Assembly: GCF_025244825.1 (NCBI RefSeq)
Contig: NZ_CP104263.1
Coordinates: forward strand, 2,480,001-2,544,000
Reading direction: 5' to 3'
Source of the DNA: Arthrobacter jinronghuae
GTDB taxonomy: Bacteria > Actinomycetota > Actinomycetes > Actinomycetales > Micrococcaceae
Length of the DNA stretch: 64,000 bases
How positions within the stretch are numbered: position 1 is the stretch's first letter; each line of letters begins with the position of its first letter. Below the pieces are notes generated by a model that did not search any database, was not told the DNA's origin, and saw only the letters and a program-made list of their open reading frames with translations. Below, in pieces: positions 47,233-56,096 of this stretch. A program made the position numbers and the translations under genes.

Positions 47233-48207
47233 TCAGCGCGGCTGCCGTGCGGCCACACCGCGGAAGGTCCGGCGGTAGGCGGCAGGGCTGGCTCCTACAT
47301 CCCGATGGAAGTGGTGACGCAGCAGTTCAGGCTGGCCGAATCCGGAGGCCCGAGCCACCTCATCAATGCTGAGATCCGTATCCTCCAGCAGTTCCTGCGC
47401 GTAAAGCACCCGCTGTGCGTTGATCCAAGCGGCCGGAGTTGTCCCGGTTTCGGCCCGGAAACGGCGTGCGAAGGTCCGCGGCGACATGGCGGCCCGGGAC
47501 GCCAGGTCCTTCACGCTGTGCTCCTGCGCGAGGTGTTCCCCGATCCATTCCAGTACCGGCTCAAGGGTTTCGCATGAACCGTCAGGGACCGCACGGTCAA
47601 TGTACTGCGCCTGTCCCCCGTCCCGGTGGGGAGGCACCACCATGTCGCGGGCGATGGCAGCGGCGATCTTCGCCCCGCATTCAATCCGGACCAGATGCAG
47701 CGCCGCATCAATGCCGGCAGCGGTGCCGGCGCTGGTGATGATGTTCCCGTCCCGGACGTACAGCACATCCGCATCCACCTGGACGGCCGGGTAGCGGGCA
47801 GCCATCTCCGCCGAGTACATCCAATGCGTGGTGGCCCGGCGTCCGTCCAGCAACCCGGCTTCGGCGAGGCGGAAGGCGCCCGTACAGATGCTCATCACCC
47901 AGGCACCGCGCTGATGGGCGCGGCGCAGCACGTCCAGGACCCGGGGATCGGTTTCCGCCGCGTTGTCCCCCGCAGGAGCCATCACCACGAGGTCCGCATC
48001 CTCCGCTGCCTTAAGCCCGGAGTCCACCGTGATGCTGAACCCGGCCTTAGTGGACACCAGGCCCGGTTCCGGAGTGCACAGCCGGAAATCGAACGCGGGG
48101 ACTCCACCGCCCCGCTGCGAACGGTCAATGCCGAACACCTCGACCATGACGCCGAACTCGAACGGCGCGACACCGTCCAGCACTATTACCGCTACGGATC
48201 GAAGCAT
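47233..48207 (-). CDS. GlxA family transcriptional regulator (DJ-1/PfpI + AraC)
   Basis: A 324-residue regulator. The N-terminal DJ-1/PfpI-like amidotransferase domain reads VAVIVLDGVAPFEFGVMVEVFG and VMSICTGAFRLAEAGLLDGRRATTHW, with the nucleophile-elbow Cys retained. The C-terminal AraC-type domain has two helix-turn-helices (VKDLASRAAMSPRTFARRFRAETG; IDEVARASGFGQPELLRHHFHRDVGASPAAYRR). I chose the ATG at 48207 as the family N-terminus; the frame stays open 19 codons upstream. It lies upstream of fabG in the same direction; its effector is unknown. Confidence 0.88.
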   Translation of the reverse strand: MLRSVAVIVLDGVAPFEFGVMVEVFGIDRSQRGGGVPAFDFRLCTPEPGLVSTKAGFSITVDSGLKAAEDADLVVMAPAGDNAAETDPRVLDVLRRAHQRGAWVMSICTGAFRLAEAGLLDGRRATTHWMYSAEMAARYPAVQVDADVLYVRDGNIITSAGTAAGIDAALHLVRIECGAKIAAAIARDMVVPPHRDGGQAQYIDRAVPDGSCETLEPVLEWIGEHLAQEHSVKDLASRAAMSPRTFARRFRAETGTTPAAWINAQRVLYAQELLEDTDLSIDEVARASGFGQPELLRHHFHRDVGASPAAYRRTFRGVAARQPR

Positions 48208-48299
48208 GCCGTAAGTGTGCTCCTCCAGTGGCAGGATTTCTACGGTAATGGGCATTCCTGCCACTTATTCTCCGGCAGGACCAGCGCCAGCATGGAGTC

Positions 48300-48443
48300 A
48301 TGGTTATTGTGCTCTTAATCCTCGCCGCCGCTATTGCGTTGGCACTCGTCCTCCGCGCCACCGTCCGTGCATTGTCCAATGACGGTTACGGCCACCTCCC
48401 CAGCGTCCCGTCCCACCGGTCCTGGGACGGCACCGTGTACTGA
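48300..48443 (+). CDS. 47-residue single-helix membrane protein
   Basis: An ATG at 48300, with GGAG just upstream, opens a 47-residue frame. It has an N-terminal hydrophobic helix (VIVLLILAAAIALALVLRA) and a polar tail with DGYGHLPSVPSHRSW, ending GTVY. The sharp hydrophobic/polar division and the SHRSW tail, which I have seen in small Arthrobacter membrane proteins, argue for a real gene. It lies in the gap between the GlxA-type and WYL regulators. Function unknown. Confidence 0.6.
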   Translation: MVIVLLILAAAIALALVLRATVRALSNDGYGHLPSVPSHRSWDGTVY

Positions 48444-48530
48444 CCCGGCTACTCCCCCGCCTGCGGGTGATACGGGCAGATTTTCCAATCAGGACAGCTT
48501 TCGACCGCATTGACGCGTAGTTTTGATTCC

Positions 48531-49529
48531 ATGTTGGAGACTTCCGCACGGCTCCTGCAGCTGCTTTCGCTGCTGCAGCTGCGGCGCGAGTGGACCGGGG
48601 CAGCGCTCGCGGAACGGTTGTCCATCACCGAACGCACGGTGCGCCGGGACATCGGCAAGCTGCGCACGCTCGGCTATCCCATCTCGGCGTCCCCGGGCAT
48701 TGCCGGCGGCTACCAGCTCGGTGCCGGAGCGCAGCTTCCGCCGCTGCTGCTCGACGACGACGAGGCCCTCGCCGTCGCACTCGGACTTGCCGCGGTGGCC
48801 ACGGGACCCGTGACCGGAATCGGGGAAGCCTCGGTCCGGGCGCTGGCGAAGCTCGAACAGGTCCTGCCCGGGCGGCTCCGCCCCAAGTTCTCGGCCCTGC
48901 GCCAGTCCGTCTCCACGCTGGCCGGGCCGCAGGGCGGCGTCGACCCGGAGATCCTCACCGCCTTTTCCGCCGGCATCACCGAGCACCGGGTCCTGAGTTT
49001 CCGTTACACCGCAGCCGACGGCGGTTCCGGCCGCCGGATCGTGGAACCCTACCGGCTGGTCGGCACCGGCAGGCGCTGGTACGCCGTCGCCTGGGACCTG
49101 GACCGCTCTGACTGGCGGACCTTCCGGGTGGACCGCTGCACCAGCACCCCCGCCCCGCGCGAGCGGTTCACGCCCCGGCCCCTGCCGGCCCGGGACCTCG
49201 CCGCCTACGTCCAGGAATCGATTACCCGCAACCCCTACCGCTACTCGGTGGTGGTGCGGCTGGCCGCTCCGCTGGCGGCGGTCGCCGAACGGGTGCCGCC
49301 GGATGTGGCCAGCCTCGAAGCGGACGGCCCCGGGCACACCATTGTGCGCGGCGGCTGGGATTCCCTGGACCTCCCCCTGATCAACCTGACCGCCTGGGGC
49401 GTGCCCTTCGAGATCCTCGACCCGCCGGAGATGCGGGAGCGGGCCCGCCGCGCCGTCTCCCTGCTGCAGCGCGCCGTCGAAATCCCGCCCACGGCGGAAT
49501 CCGGAAAGACCGTCCGGCCAAGCCACTAG
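48531..49529 (+). CDS. WYL-domain transcriptional regulator (YafY-like)
   Basis: A 332-residue regulator. The N-terminal helix-turn-helix (ARLLQLLSLLQLRREWTGAALAERLSITERTVRRDIGKLRTLG) is followed by a WYL domain at about 145-220 (FRYTAADGGSGRRIVEPYRLVGTGRRWYAVAWDLDR), which senses nucleic acids or small ligands. A C-terminal WCX-like extension follows. Such proteins control diverse stress and DNA-damage genes. It is immediately upstream of hrpA, but a possible promoter for hrpA overlaps its stop codon. Confidence 0.9.
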   Translation: MLETSARLLQLLSLLQLRREWTGAALAERLSITERTVRRDIGKLRTLGYPISASPGIAGGYQLGAGAQLPPLLLDDDEALAVALGLAAVATGPVTGIGEASVRALAKLEQVLPGRLRPKFSALRQSVSTLAGPQGGVDPEILTAFSAGITEHRVLSFRYTAADGGSGRRIVEPYRLVGTGRRWYAVAWDLDRSDWRTFRVDRCTSTPAPRERFTPRPLPARDLAAYVQESITRNPYRYSVVVRLAAPLAAVAERVPPDVASLEADGPGHTIVRGGWDSLDLPLINLTAWGVPFEILDPPEMRERARRAVSLLQRAVEIPPTAESGKTVRPSH

Positions 49530-49542
49530 ACTGGTGGCAATC

Positions 49543-52500
49543 ATGGCACTGACAATTTCCTATCCCGAACAGCTGCCCGTTTCCGAGCGCCGCGAAGACA
49601 TCATGGCAGCGATTGCCGCCAACCAGGTCACCGTCATCGCGGGCGAAACCGGGTCCGGAAAAACCACGCAGATTCCGAAGATGTGCCTGGAACTGGGCCT
49701 GGCCGAGAACGGCCTGATCGGGCACACCCAGCCCCGGCGGCTTGCCGCGCGCACCGTCGCCGAGCGGATCGCCTCCGAGCTCGACGTCGAGCTCGGCGAG
49801 GAGGTGGGCTTCCAGGTCCGCTTCACCGGTGAGACCGGCCGGAAAACCAAGGTCAAGCTGATGACCGACGGCATCCTGCTGGCCGAAATCCGGCATGATC
49901 CGAAGCTGAAGAAGTACAGCACCATCATCATCGATGAGGCCCACGAACGCAGCCTGAATATCGACTTCATCCTCGGGTACCTGCGCCGGCTGCTGCCCCA
50001 GCGCCCGGACCTGAAGGTCATCATTACCTCGGCCACCATCGATCCGCAGCGGTTCGCCGAGCATTTCGCGCTCAACGGCACCCCGGCGCCCATCATCGAG
50101 GTGTCCGGCCGGACCTTCCCGGTGGAGATCCGCTACCGCCCGCTGAACCAGCCGGCGGACGGTGGCAGCGATGAAGACGGCATGGACGACGAGCTGGAAG
50201 AAGACCGGGACCCGGTGGACGCCGTCTGTGACGCCGTCGACGAGCTCTCCCGCGAGGCGCCCGGCGACGTCCTGGTGTTCTTCTCGGGCGAGCGGGAAAT
50301 CCGTGATGCCGCAGAGGCCCTGCGTTCCTCCGTTTCGCGCAATCCCCGGCTGGCCAATACCGAGATCCTGCCGCTCTTCGCGCGGCTTTCCCTGGCCGAG
50401 CAGCACAAGGTCTTTTCCCCGGGCCGGAACCGCCGGATTGTCCTGGCCACCAACGTTGCCGAGACCTCCCTGACGGTCCCCGGCATCAAATACGTCATCG
50501 ACACCGGCACGGCCCGCATCTCGCGCTATTCCCACCGCACCAAGGTCCAACGGCTTCCGATCGAGCGGATCTCCCAGGCCTCGGCCAACCAGAGGTCAGG
50601 CCGCTGCGGACGCGTTTCCGACGGCATCGCCATCCGACTGTATTCGCAGGAGGACTTCGAGTCCCGGCCCGAATTCACGGATCCCGAAATCCTGCGCACC
50701 AACCTCGCCGCCGTGATCCTGCAGATGGCGGCCATGGGCGTGGCCAAGGGGCCCAAGGACGTTGCCGATTTCCCGTTCGTCCAGCCGCCGGATTCCAAGG
50801 CAATCAACGACGGCGCCGTGCTGCTGCGCGAACTCGGGGCATTGCACCCCCAGGGCGGAATCACCGAGGTAGGCCGCAAGCTGTCGCAGCTTCCGGTGGA
50901 TCCCCGGCTGGGCCGGATGATCGTTGAAGCCGGCAACCGCGGCTGCACCAAGGAAGTCATGGTGCTCACTGCCGCCCTGACCATTCAGGATCCGCGCGAG
51001 CGTCCCTCCAAGGATGATCCCGCCCGGGCACAGAAGGCCGCCGAAACGCACAAGCGGTTCGTGGACGAGAACTCGGACTTCACCGGCTTCCTGAACCTGT
51101 GGCGCTATGTGGAGGAAAAGCAGAAGGAGCTCTCCTCCTCGGCCTTCCGCCGACTGTGCAAGAACGAGTTCCTGAACTTCCTGCGCATCCGTGAATGGCA
51201 GGACCTGTTTGCCCAGCTGCGCCAGCTGGCCAAGCCGCTGGGAATCACGCTCGCCCCGGAGCCGGTGGACCCGGTCGGCAAGTACCGGGAGATCCACATG
51301 TCCCTGCTGGCCGGCCTGCTCAGCCACATCGGCCTCTACGACCAGCGCAAGCGCGAATACGCCGGTGCACGCGGTACCCGGTTCGCGGTGTTCCCGGGCT
51401 CTGCGTTGTTCAAGAAGTCCCCGGACTGGGTGATGGCCGCCGAACTCGTGGAAACCTCGCGCCTGTGGGCGCGGGTGGCAGCGAAGTTCGATCCGCTGTG
51501 GGCCGAGGAAGTGGCCCCTCACCTGGTCAAGCGCAGCTACAGCGAACCGCACTGGTCCAAGAGCCGCGGAGCCGTGATGGCTTACGAGAAGGTCACCCTC
51601 TACGGCGTACCCGTGGTTCCGCAGCGCAGCATCAACTACGGCCGCATCGACCCGGTGCTCTCCCGCGAGATGTTCATCCGCCACGCCCTGGTCGAAGGCG
51701 ACTGGCGTACGCACCACAAGTTCTTCCACCGCAACCAGGCACTGCTGGCCGAGGTGGAGGAGCTGGAGAACCGGGTCCGGCGCCGCGGGCTGCGCGTGGA
51801 TGACGAAACCCTCTTCGAGTTCTACGACGAGCGGGTGGGCGCCGACGTCGTGTCCGAGCGGCACTTCGACAAGTGGTGGAAGCACGCCCGGCACGAAAAC
51901 CCGTCCCTGCTGGACTTCGACCCGGACGCCCTGCGCACGGACGATGCCGAGGGACTCGACGAGAACGACTTCCCGAAGTCCTTCTTCTACGGCTCCTTCG
52001 AGCTCCCGCTCACCTACGAATTCACCCCCGGTGTGCCCTCCGCCAACGACGGTGTCACCGTGGAGGTGCCGGTCCTGTTCCTGAACCAGCTCACCCCCGG
52101 ACCGTTCACCTGGCAGATCCCGGGCCTGCGCGCCGAGCTTATTACGGCCCTGATCAAGTCCCTGCCCAAGGCGGTGCGGAAGAATTTCGTCCCGGCGCCC
52201 GACGTCGCCCGCTCGGCTGCCGCTGCGCTGGCTGCGGATTTCGACCCGGCGTCGGACGAGCTGGAACCGTCCCTGGAACTGGTGCTTCGCCGGTTGAAGG
52301 GATCCATCATTCCTCCGGGTTCCTGGAACTGGGATGCCGTGCCGGGCCACCTGCGGATGACGTTCACCGTGGTGGATTCCGCCGGCCGGGTGCTGGACGA
52401 GGGCAAGGACCTGGCGGCACTGCAGGAGTCCCTGGCCCCGGCCACGCGCCGCGCCATTGCGGAATCCCTCGGCGCCACGCCGTCCACCGTGCAACCGCGC

Positions 52501-53451
52501 GGCCCCAAGGGCCCCAACGGCAAGGGCAAGGCCGGCACCGGAAACGGCTCGAACAACGGCTCAGCCACCGGTTCCTCCGTGGCAGAGCAGACCGGCCTGA
52601 CCGAGTGGAGCATCGGCACCTTGGAGAAGCAGGTCCAGCGGCTCGTGGCCGGCCACACCGTGACCGGCTACCCGGCGCTGGTGGACGAAGGCAGCACCGC
52701 CGGCGTGCGGATCTTCCAGAGCGCCGGCGAGCAGCAGGCCGCCATGCGCGCCGGCGTCATCCGGCTGCTGGTGCTGCGCGTGCCCAGCCCGGCCAAGTAC
52801 GTGCTGGAGCACCTGAGCAACACCGAAAAGCTGACCTTCAGCCAGAATCCGCACGGGAGTGTGGCCGCGCTGATCGAGGACTGCACCCTGGCCGCGGTGG
52901 ACAAGCTCACGCCGGAGAAGCTTCCGTGGACGCGGGCCGAGTTCGACGCACTGTATGAAACGGTGCGGGCCGAACTGATCGATACCGTCTTCACCGTCAC
53001 GGCGATCGTGGAGAAGATCCTGGCCAGCACCCGGCGGATCACCAAGGCGCTCAAGGGCACCACTTCACTGGCCTTGATCAGTGCCCTGAATGACATCAGG
53101 GCGCAGCTGGATGCCCTGGTGTACCCCGGTTTCGTGGCCCGCACCGGATATGCGCAGCTGATGCACCTGCCCCGCTACCTGGCCGGCATTGAACGGCGGC
53201 TGGAGAAGCTTCCGGGCAACGTGCAGCGGGACGGCCTCTCCATGGCCGTGGTCCACCGCCTCGAGGACGAGTACGACGACGCCGTGGCGGCACTCGCGCC
53301 GGGCCGCGGCACTCCCCCGGAACTCGCGGAGGTCCGCTGGCTGATCGAGGAGCTGCGGATCAGCTTCTTCGCGCAGGAACTGGGAACGGCCCGGACCGTT
53401 TCGGAGAAACGGATCCGGACCGCCCTGAATTCGGCGCTGGCTCCGGCCTAG
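49543..53451 (+). CDS. hrpA: ATP-dependent RNA helicase HrpA
   Basis: A DEAH-box helicase of 1302 residues, the normal full length for HrpA; E. coli HrpA rescues stalled, collided ribosomes. Motifs in order are GETGSGKTTQIPK (I), PRRLAAR (Ia), IDEAHERSLN (II, DEAH), ITSATID (III), TNVAETSLTVPGI (V) and QRSGRCGR (VI). Then come the winged-helix/ratchet region, OB fold and a long DUF3418-type C-terminal domain. A Gly/Asn/Lys-rich linker (residues about 985-1020) interrupts it. Start ATG 49543; a GTG three codons earlier is possible. A TAGACT hexamer ten bases before the ATG suggests a very short leader. Confidence 0.95.
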   Translation: MALTISYPEQLPVSERREDIMAAIAANQVTVIAGETGSGKTTQIPKMCLELGLAENGLIGHTQPRRLAARTVAERIASELDVELGEEVGFQVRFTGETGRKTKVKLMTDGILLAEIRHDPKLKKYSTIIIDEAHERSLNIDFILGYLRRLLPQRPDLKVIITSATIDPQRFAEHFALNGTPAPIIEVSGRTFPVEIRYRPLNQPADGGSDEDGMDDELEEDRDPVDAVCDAVDELSREAPGDVLVFFSGEREIRDAAEALRSSVSRNPRLANTEILPLFARLSLAEQHKVFSPGRNRRIVLATNVAETSLTVPGIKYVIDTGTARISRYSHRTKVQRLPIERISQASANQRSGRCGRVSDGIAIRLYSQEDFESRPEFTDPEILRTNLAAVILQMAAMGVAKGPKDVADFPFVQPPDSKAINDGAVLLRELGALHPQGGITEVGRKLSQLPVDPRLGRMIVEAGNRGCTKEVMVLTAALTIQDPRERPSKDDPARAQKAAETHKRFVDENSDFTGFLNLWRYVEEKQKELSSSAFRRLCKNEFLNFLRIREWQDLFAQLRQLAKPLGITLAPEPVDPVGKYREIHMSLLAGLLSHIGLYDQRKREYAGARGTRFAVFPGSALFKKSPDWVMAAELVETSRLWARVAAKFDPLWAEEVAPHLVKRSYSEPHWSKSRGAVMAYEKVTLYGVPVVPQRSINYGRIDPVLSREMFIRHALVEGDWRTHHKFFHRNQALLAEVEELENRVRRRGLRVDDETLFEFYDERVGADVVSERHFDKWWKHARHENPSLLDFDPDALRTDDAEGLDENDFPKSFFYGSFELPLTYEFTPGVPSANDGVTVEVPVLFLNQLTPGPFTWQIPGLRAELITALIKSLPKAVRKNFVPAPDVARSAAAALAADFDPASDELEPSLELVLRRLKGSIIPPGSWNWDAVPGHLRMTFTVVDSAGRVLDEGKDLAALQESLAPATRRAIAESLGATPSTVQPRGPKGPNGKGKAGTGNGSNNGSATGSSVAEQTGLTEWSIGTLEKQVQRLVAGHTVTGYPALVDEGSTAGVRIFQSAGEQQAAMRAGVIRLLVLRVPSPAKYVLEHLSNTEKLTFSQNPHGSVAALIEDCTLAAVDKLTPEKLPWTRAEFDALYETVRAELIDTVFTVTAIVEKILASTRRITKALKGTTSLALISALNDIRAQLDALVYPGFVARTGYAQLMHLPRYLAGIERRLEKLPGNVQRDGLSMAVVHRLEDEYDDAVAALAPGRGTPPELAEVRWLIEELRISFFAQELGTARTVSEKRIRTALNSALAPA

Positions 53452-53470
53452 GCCGGGCTTGGAGCCCGGC
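53452..53470. terminator. GC-rich hairpin between hrpA and HIT gene
   Basis: An 8-bp stem (GCCGGGCT with AGCCCGGC) directly follows the hrpA stop codon, in the 33-base gap to the convergent HIT-protein gene. No T run follows, so terminator function is uncertain. Confidence 0.35.
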
Positions 53471-53484
53471 GCCGGGCCGGAGGC

Positions 53485-53913
53485 CTAGGCTTCGGGGACG
53501 AACTCCCCATGCCCGGCGTCCCGCAGGCCCTGGCGCAGCTTCTCCGCGTTGGCCGCCATCCGCTCGGGGTCCGGGTTGGACTCGGCCCGGCTGAAGTCGA
53601 AGTCCTGCATCGAGTCGGCAGGCCAGACGTGCAGGTGAAGGTGGTCCACCTCGAAGCCGGCAATGGTCAGGCCTGCCCGCTCGGAACCGAAAACGGCGAC
53701 CTGTGCCTGGCCGACGGTCTGCGCCACGGTGATGAGCTTCTGCATCAGCTCCGCCGGTGCGTCCGTCCACTTGTTGATCTCCTCGCGCGGCACCACCAGG
53801 GTGTGGCCGTCGCTGAGCGGACCAATGCTCAGGAACGCGACGACGTCGTCGTCCTTCCAGACGAAATGTCCGGGAATCTCGCCGTTGATGATCCGGGTAA
53901 AGAGTGTAGGCAT
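53485..53913 (-). CDS. HIT family nucleotide hydrolase
   Basis: A 142-residue histidine-triad protein. It begins PTLFTRIINGEIPGHFVWKDD and carries the triad in VDHLHLHVWP. Members hydrolyse AMP-lysine-like or dinucleotide substrates, using the middle His of the triad as nucleophile. The ATG at 53913 follows GAAGGAG. It is probably cytoplasmic and lies 93 bases downstream of the rhodanese gene. Confidence 0.92.
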   Translation of the reverse strand: MPTLFTRIINGEIPGHFVWKDDDVVAFLSIGPLSDGHTLVVPREEINKWTDAPAELMQKLITVAQTVGQAQVAVFGSERAGLTIAGFEVDHLHLHVWPADSMQDFDFSRAESNPDPERMAANAEKLRQGLRDAGHGEFVPEA

Positions 53914-54006
53914 GGGTGCTCCTTCAGGTTGTTCCTTGGGCGCGGCGGAGGGCAGGGGTGCCCGCAGCGGCGGAGGAACGGGTCGGCCGGTAAACATGCT
54001 TCGACG

Positions 54007-54873
54007 CTACCCCTTTTCCGGCGGGTTTTCGGGCCGGCCCGGATCGGCGCCGACGGCAGCCGGCGTACCGGGCGTGTTGGACCACTGCGACCAGGAGCCC
54101 GGGTAGAGCGCCGCAGTGATGCCGGCCAGCGCCAGTGCGGCGACCTCATGGGAGGCGAAGATACCCGAACCGCAGTACGCGGCAACGGGCCGGTCCGGCC
54201 GCACGCCGAGGGCCTCGAAGGCGCGGCCCAGTTCTTCAGGTGCCCGGAAGCTGCCGTCCGGGGTGAGGTTGTCCGTGGAGGGCCGGTTGACTGCTCCCGG
54301 GATATGTCCGGCCCGGGGATCCACCGGTTCGGACTCTCCGCGGTAGCGCTCCGGTGCACGGGCGTCGATGAGTGTTCCGTCGGCTGCCACCCGGGCGGCA
54401 TCCGCCGTCCCGATCACCGGCATGTGCCCCCAGGACAGGTGCACCGTCCCGGGCTCCGGCTGCACCGGACCGCTTTCCAGCGGCAGTCCTGCCCCGCGCC
54501 AGGCCGCGAGGCCGCCGTCGAGCAGGAACACGTCCTCCTCGCCGGCGTGCCGCAGCAGCCACCAGGCGCGGGCGGCGGACGTGCCCGCGGCGTCGTCGTA
54601 CACCACCACCGTGTCCCCGTCGTTCAGGCCCCAGCGGCGGGCGGCCTCGGTGAAGGCGGCGGGATCCGGCAGCGGATGCCTCCCCTCCCCGGGGACGGCG
54701 GGGGCCGAAAGTTCGGTGTCCATATCCACGTACACCGCACCGGGCAGATGTTCGTGCAGGTACTTTTCCCTGCCGTCGGCGGCGCCCAGGACCCAGCGCA
54801 CATCCAGCAGCACGGGCGGGCGCTCCGCTCCGAGGCGTTCGTGCAGCTGCTGCGGGGAGATCAGGACCTCCAT
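54007..54873 (-). CDS. Two-domain rhodanese sulfurtransferase
   Basis: A 288-residue thiosulfate or 3-mercaptopyruvate sulfurtransferase. The N-terminal inactive rhodanese domain contains LLDVRWVLG and YDDAAGTSAARAWWLLRHAG. The C-terminal domain carries the active-site loop YCGSGIFASHEVAAL with the persulfide-forming Cys; CGSG is more typical of the mercaptopyruvate type. Its start overlaps the stop of the metallo-beta-lactamase-fold gene (TAATG), so the two are co-translated, suggesting a shared thiol or sulfur-related pathway. Confidence 0.9.
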   Translation of the reverse strand: MEVLISPQQLHERLGAERPPVLLDVRWVLGAADGREKYLHEHLPGAVYVDMDTELSAPAVPGEGRHPLPDPAAFTEAARRWGLNDGDTVVVYDDAAGTSAARAWWLLRHAGEEDVFLLDGGLAAWRGAGLPLESGPVQPEPGTVHLSWGHMPVIGTADAARVAADGTLIDARAPERYRGESEPVDPRAGHIPGAVNRPSTDNLTPDGSFRAPEELGRAFEALGVRPDRPVAAYCGSGIFASHEVAALALAGITAALYPGSWSQWSNTPGTPAAVGADPGRPENPPEKG

Positions 54874-55532
54874 TACAGGTCCACGGTTTCCCCGGCGTCC
54901 AGGTGCCGGAACTCGGTGCCGTAAACCTTGCCGAACCGGGTCACGTGCCCCTCGACCATCCCCAGTCCCCGCTCGTTCAGGAGCCCCTCGTGGATGGGGT
55001 AGGCCCGCTCCGCACCGGTGGCAATGACGAAGTCGATGACCTCCCCCGCCTTGGACCAGGGTGCATGGACCGGCACCAGCACGGTCCGCGGCCGCAGCCC
55101 GTTGGGGACCACGAACGAATCCCCCGGGTGGTAGACCCGGCCCTCCACGAGGTAGCCGATGTTGGCCACCAGGGGAATCAGCGGATGGATCAGGGCGTGC
55201 TGGCCGCCGAAGGACTGGATGCCGAAACCCGCAACCGTGAAGCTGGTGTTGGGCTCGACGTCGTGGATGCGGCCGGCCACCTCCGGTCCGGCTTCCTCGC
55301 GAAGGAGTGCAGCAAGACCCGCCGGGGCGTGGAGCTCCAGCGACGGCTGCTCCTGCATCGCGGCAAGCACCCGCGGGCGGTCCAGATGGTCTGCGTGCTC
55401 GTGGGTCACCAGGATGGCATCGGCATCCTTCAGCGCCGTTTCAACTTCGGAGAAGGTGCCGGGATCCAGCACCAGGACGTGCCCGCCCTGCTCGAAGCGG
55501 ACACAGGAGTGCGTGAACTTCGTCATTTTCAT
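54873..55532 (-). CDS. Metallo-beta-lactamase-fold hydrolase
   Basis: A 219-residue protein beginning MKMTKFTHSCVRFEQGGHVLVLDPGTF, with the metal-binding signature THEHADH and further histidines at GGQHALIH and VPVHAPWSKAGE. It fits the UlaG/YtnP-like group of small cytoplasmic metal-dependent hydrolases. The substrate is unknown. Translational coupling to the rhodanese gene recalls persulfide-handling pairs, but the sequence does not match persulfide dioxygenase closely enough to claim it. Confidence 0.85.
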   Translation of the reverse strand: MKMTKFTHSCVRFEQGGHVLVLDPGTFSEVETALKDADAILVTHEHADHLDRPRVLAAMQEQPSLELHAPAGLAALLREEAGPEVAGRIHDVEPNTSFTVAGFGIQSFGGQHALIHPLIPLVANIGYLVEGRVYHPGDSFVVPNGLRPRTVLVPVHAPWSKAGEVIDFVIATGAERAYPIHEGLLNERGLGMVEGHVTRFGKVYGTEFRHLDAGETVDL

Positions 55533-55664
55533 AGCGCCACCCTACTCCGGGGCCGTCCGGCCGTGCAGGACGGGCGTACCGTGCTGCTGATAATCTTAGG
55601 GTTCTATCCATCCCTGCGGCCCCGGCGCCGCCCGCCTGCCGTCCCACCCGCTGGAGGAACATCC

Positions 55665-56096
55665 GTGTCATCCGAGACATCCCGGACGTCCAAACGCGCA
55701 CCGGAGCAGCGGGTAACCCGCCAGCGGCTGGCAGTAGGCCGCGCCCTGGACGAACTCAATGACTTCGTCAGCACCCAGGAACTTTTCCGGCTGCTGCGGG
55801 AGCGCGGCGAGCGGATCTCCCTGGCTACCGCCTACCGGGTCCTGCAGTCCATGGCGGACGAGAACCTCGTGGACGTGCTGCGGGGCGGCGACGGCGAGGC
55901 GCTGTACCGGCGGTGCGCCGTCGAGCACCACCACCATCACCTGGTCTGCCGCGAATGCGGCAAGGCAGTGGAGGTGGAGGCACCCGCGGTGGAGAGCTGG
56001 GCTGCGGCCCTGGGCGCCAAGTACGGCTTCACCGAAGTGGCGCACACCGTTGAGGTTTTCGGCCTGTGCCCGGAGTGCAGCGCCCGTAAAGGCTAG
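55665..56096 (+). CDS. zur: Zinc uptake regulator, Fur family (Zur-like)
   Basis: A 143-residue Fur-family repressor. The winged-helix domain spans RVTRQRLAVGRALDELNDFVSTQELFRLL and LATAYRVLQSMADENLVD. The sensor domain has YRRCAVEHHHHHLVCRECGKAVEVE and VFGLCPECSARKG, two Cys pairs for structural zinc plus the His cluster. The GTG at 55665 follows GGAGGA. Its 3' end overlaps znuB by four bases on the opposite strand. With the znu genes adjacent, zinc is the likely ligand and Zur the likely identity, not iron-sensing Fur. Confidence 0.88.
   Translation: MSSETSRTSKRAPEQRVTRQRLAVGRALDELNDFVSTQELFRLLRERGERISLATAYRVLQSMADENLVDVLRGGDGEALYRRCAVEHHHHHLVCRECGKAVEVEAPAVESWAAALGAKYGFTEVAHTVEVFGLCPECSARKG

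Noticed and set aside
50596..52494. A 632-codon open frame antisense to hrpA
   Set aside because: The HrpA motifs on the plus strand are continuous through this stretch. The antisense product has no recognisable domain.
53452..53484. Strong terminator between hrpA and the HIT gene
   Set aside because: A hairpin exists but lacks a T run on either strand, so it is listed only at low confidence.
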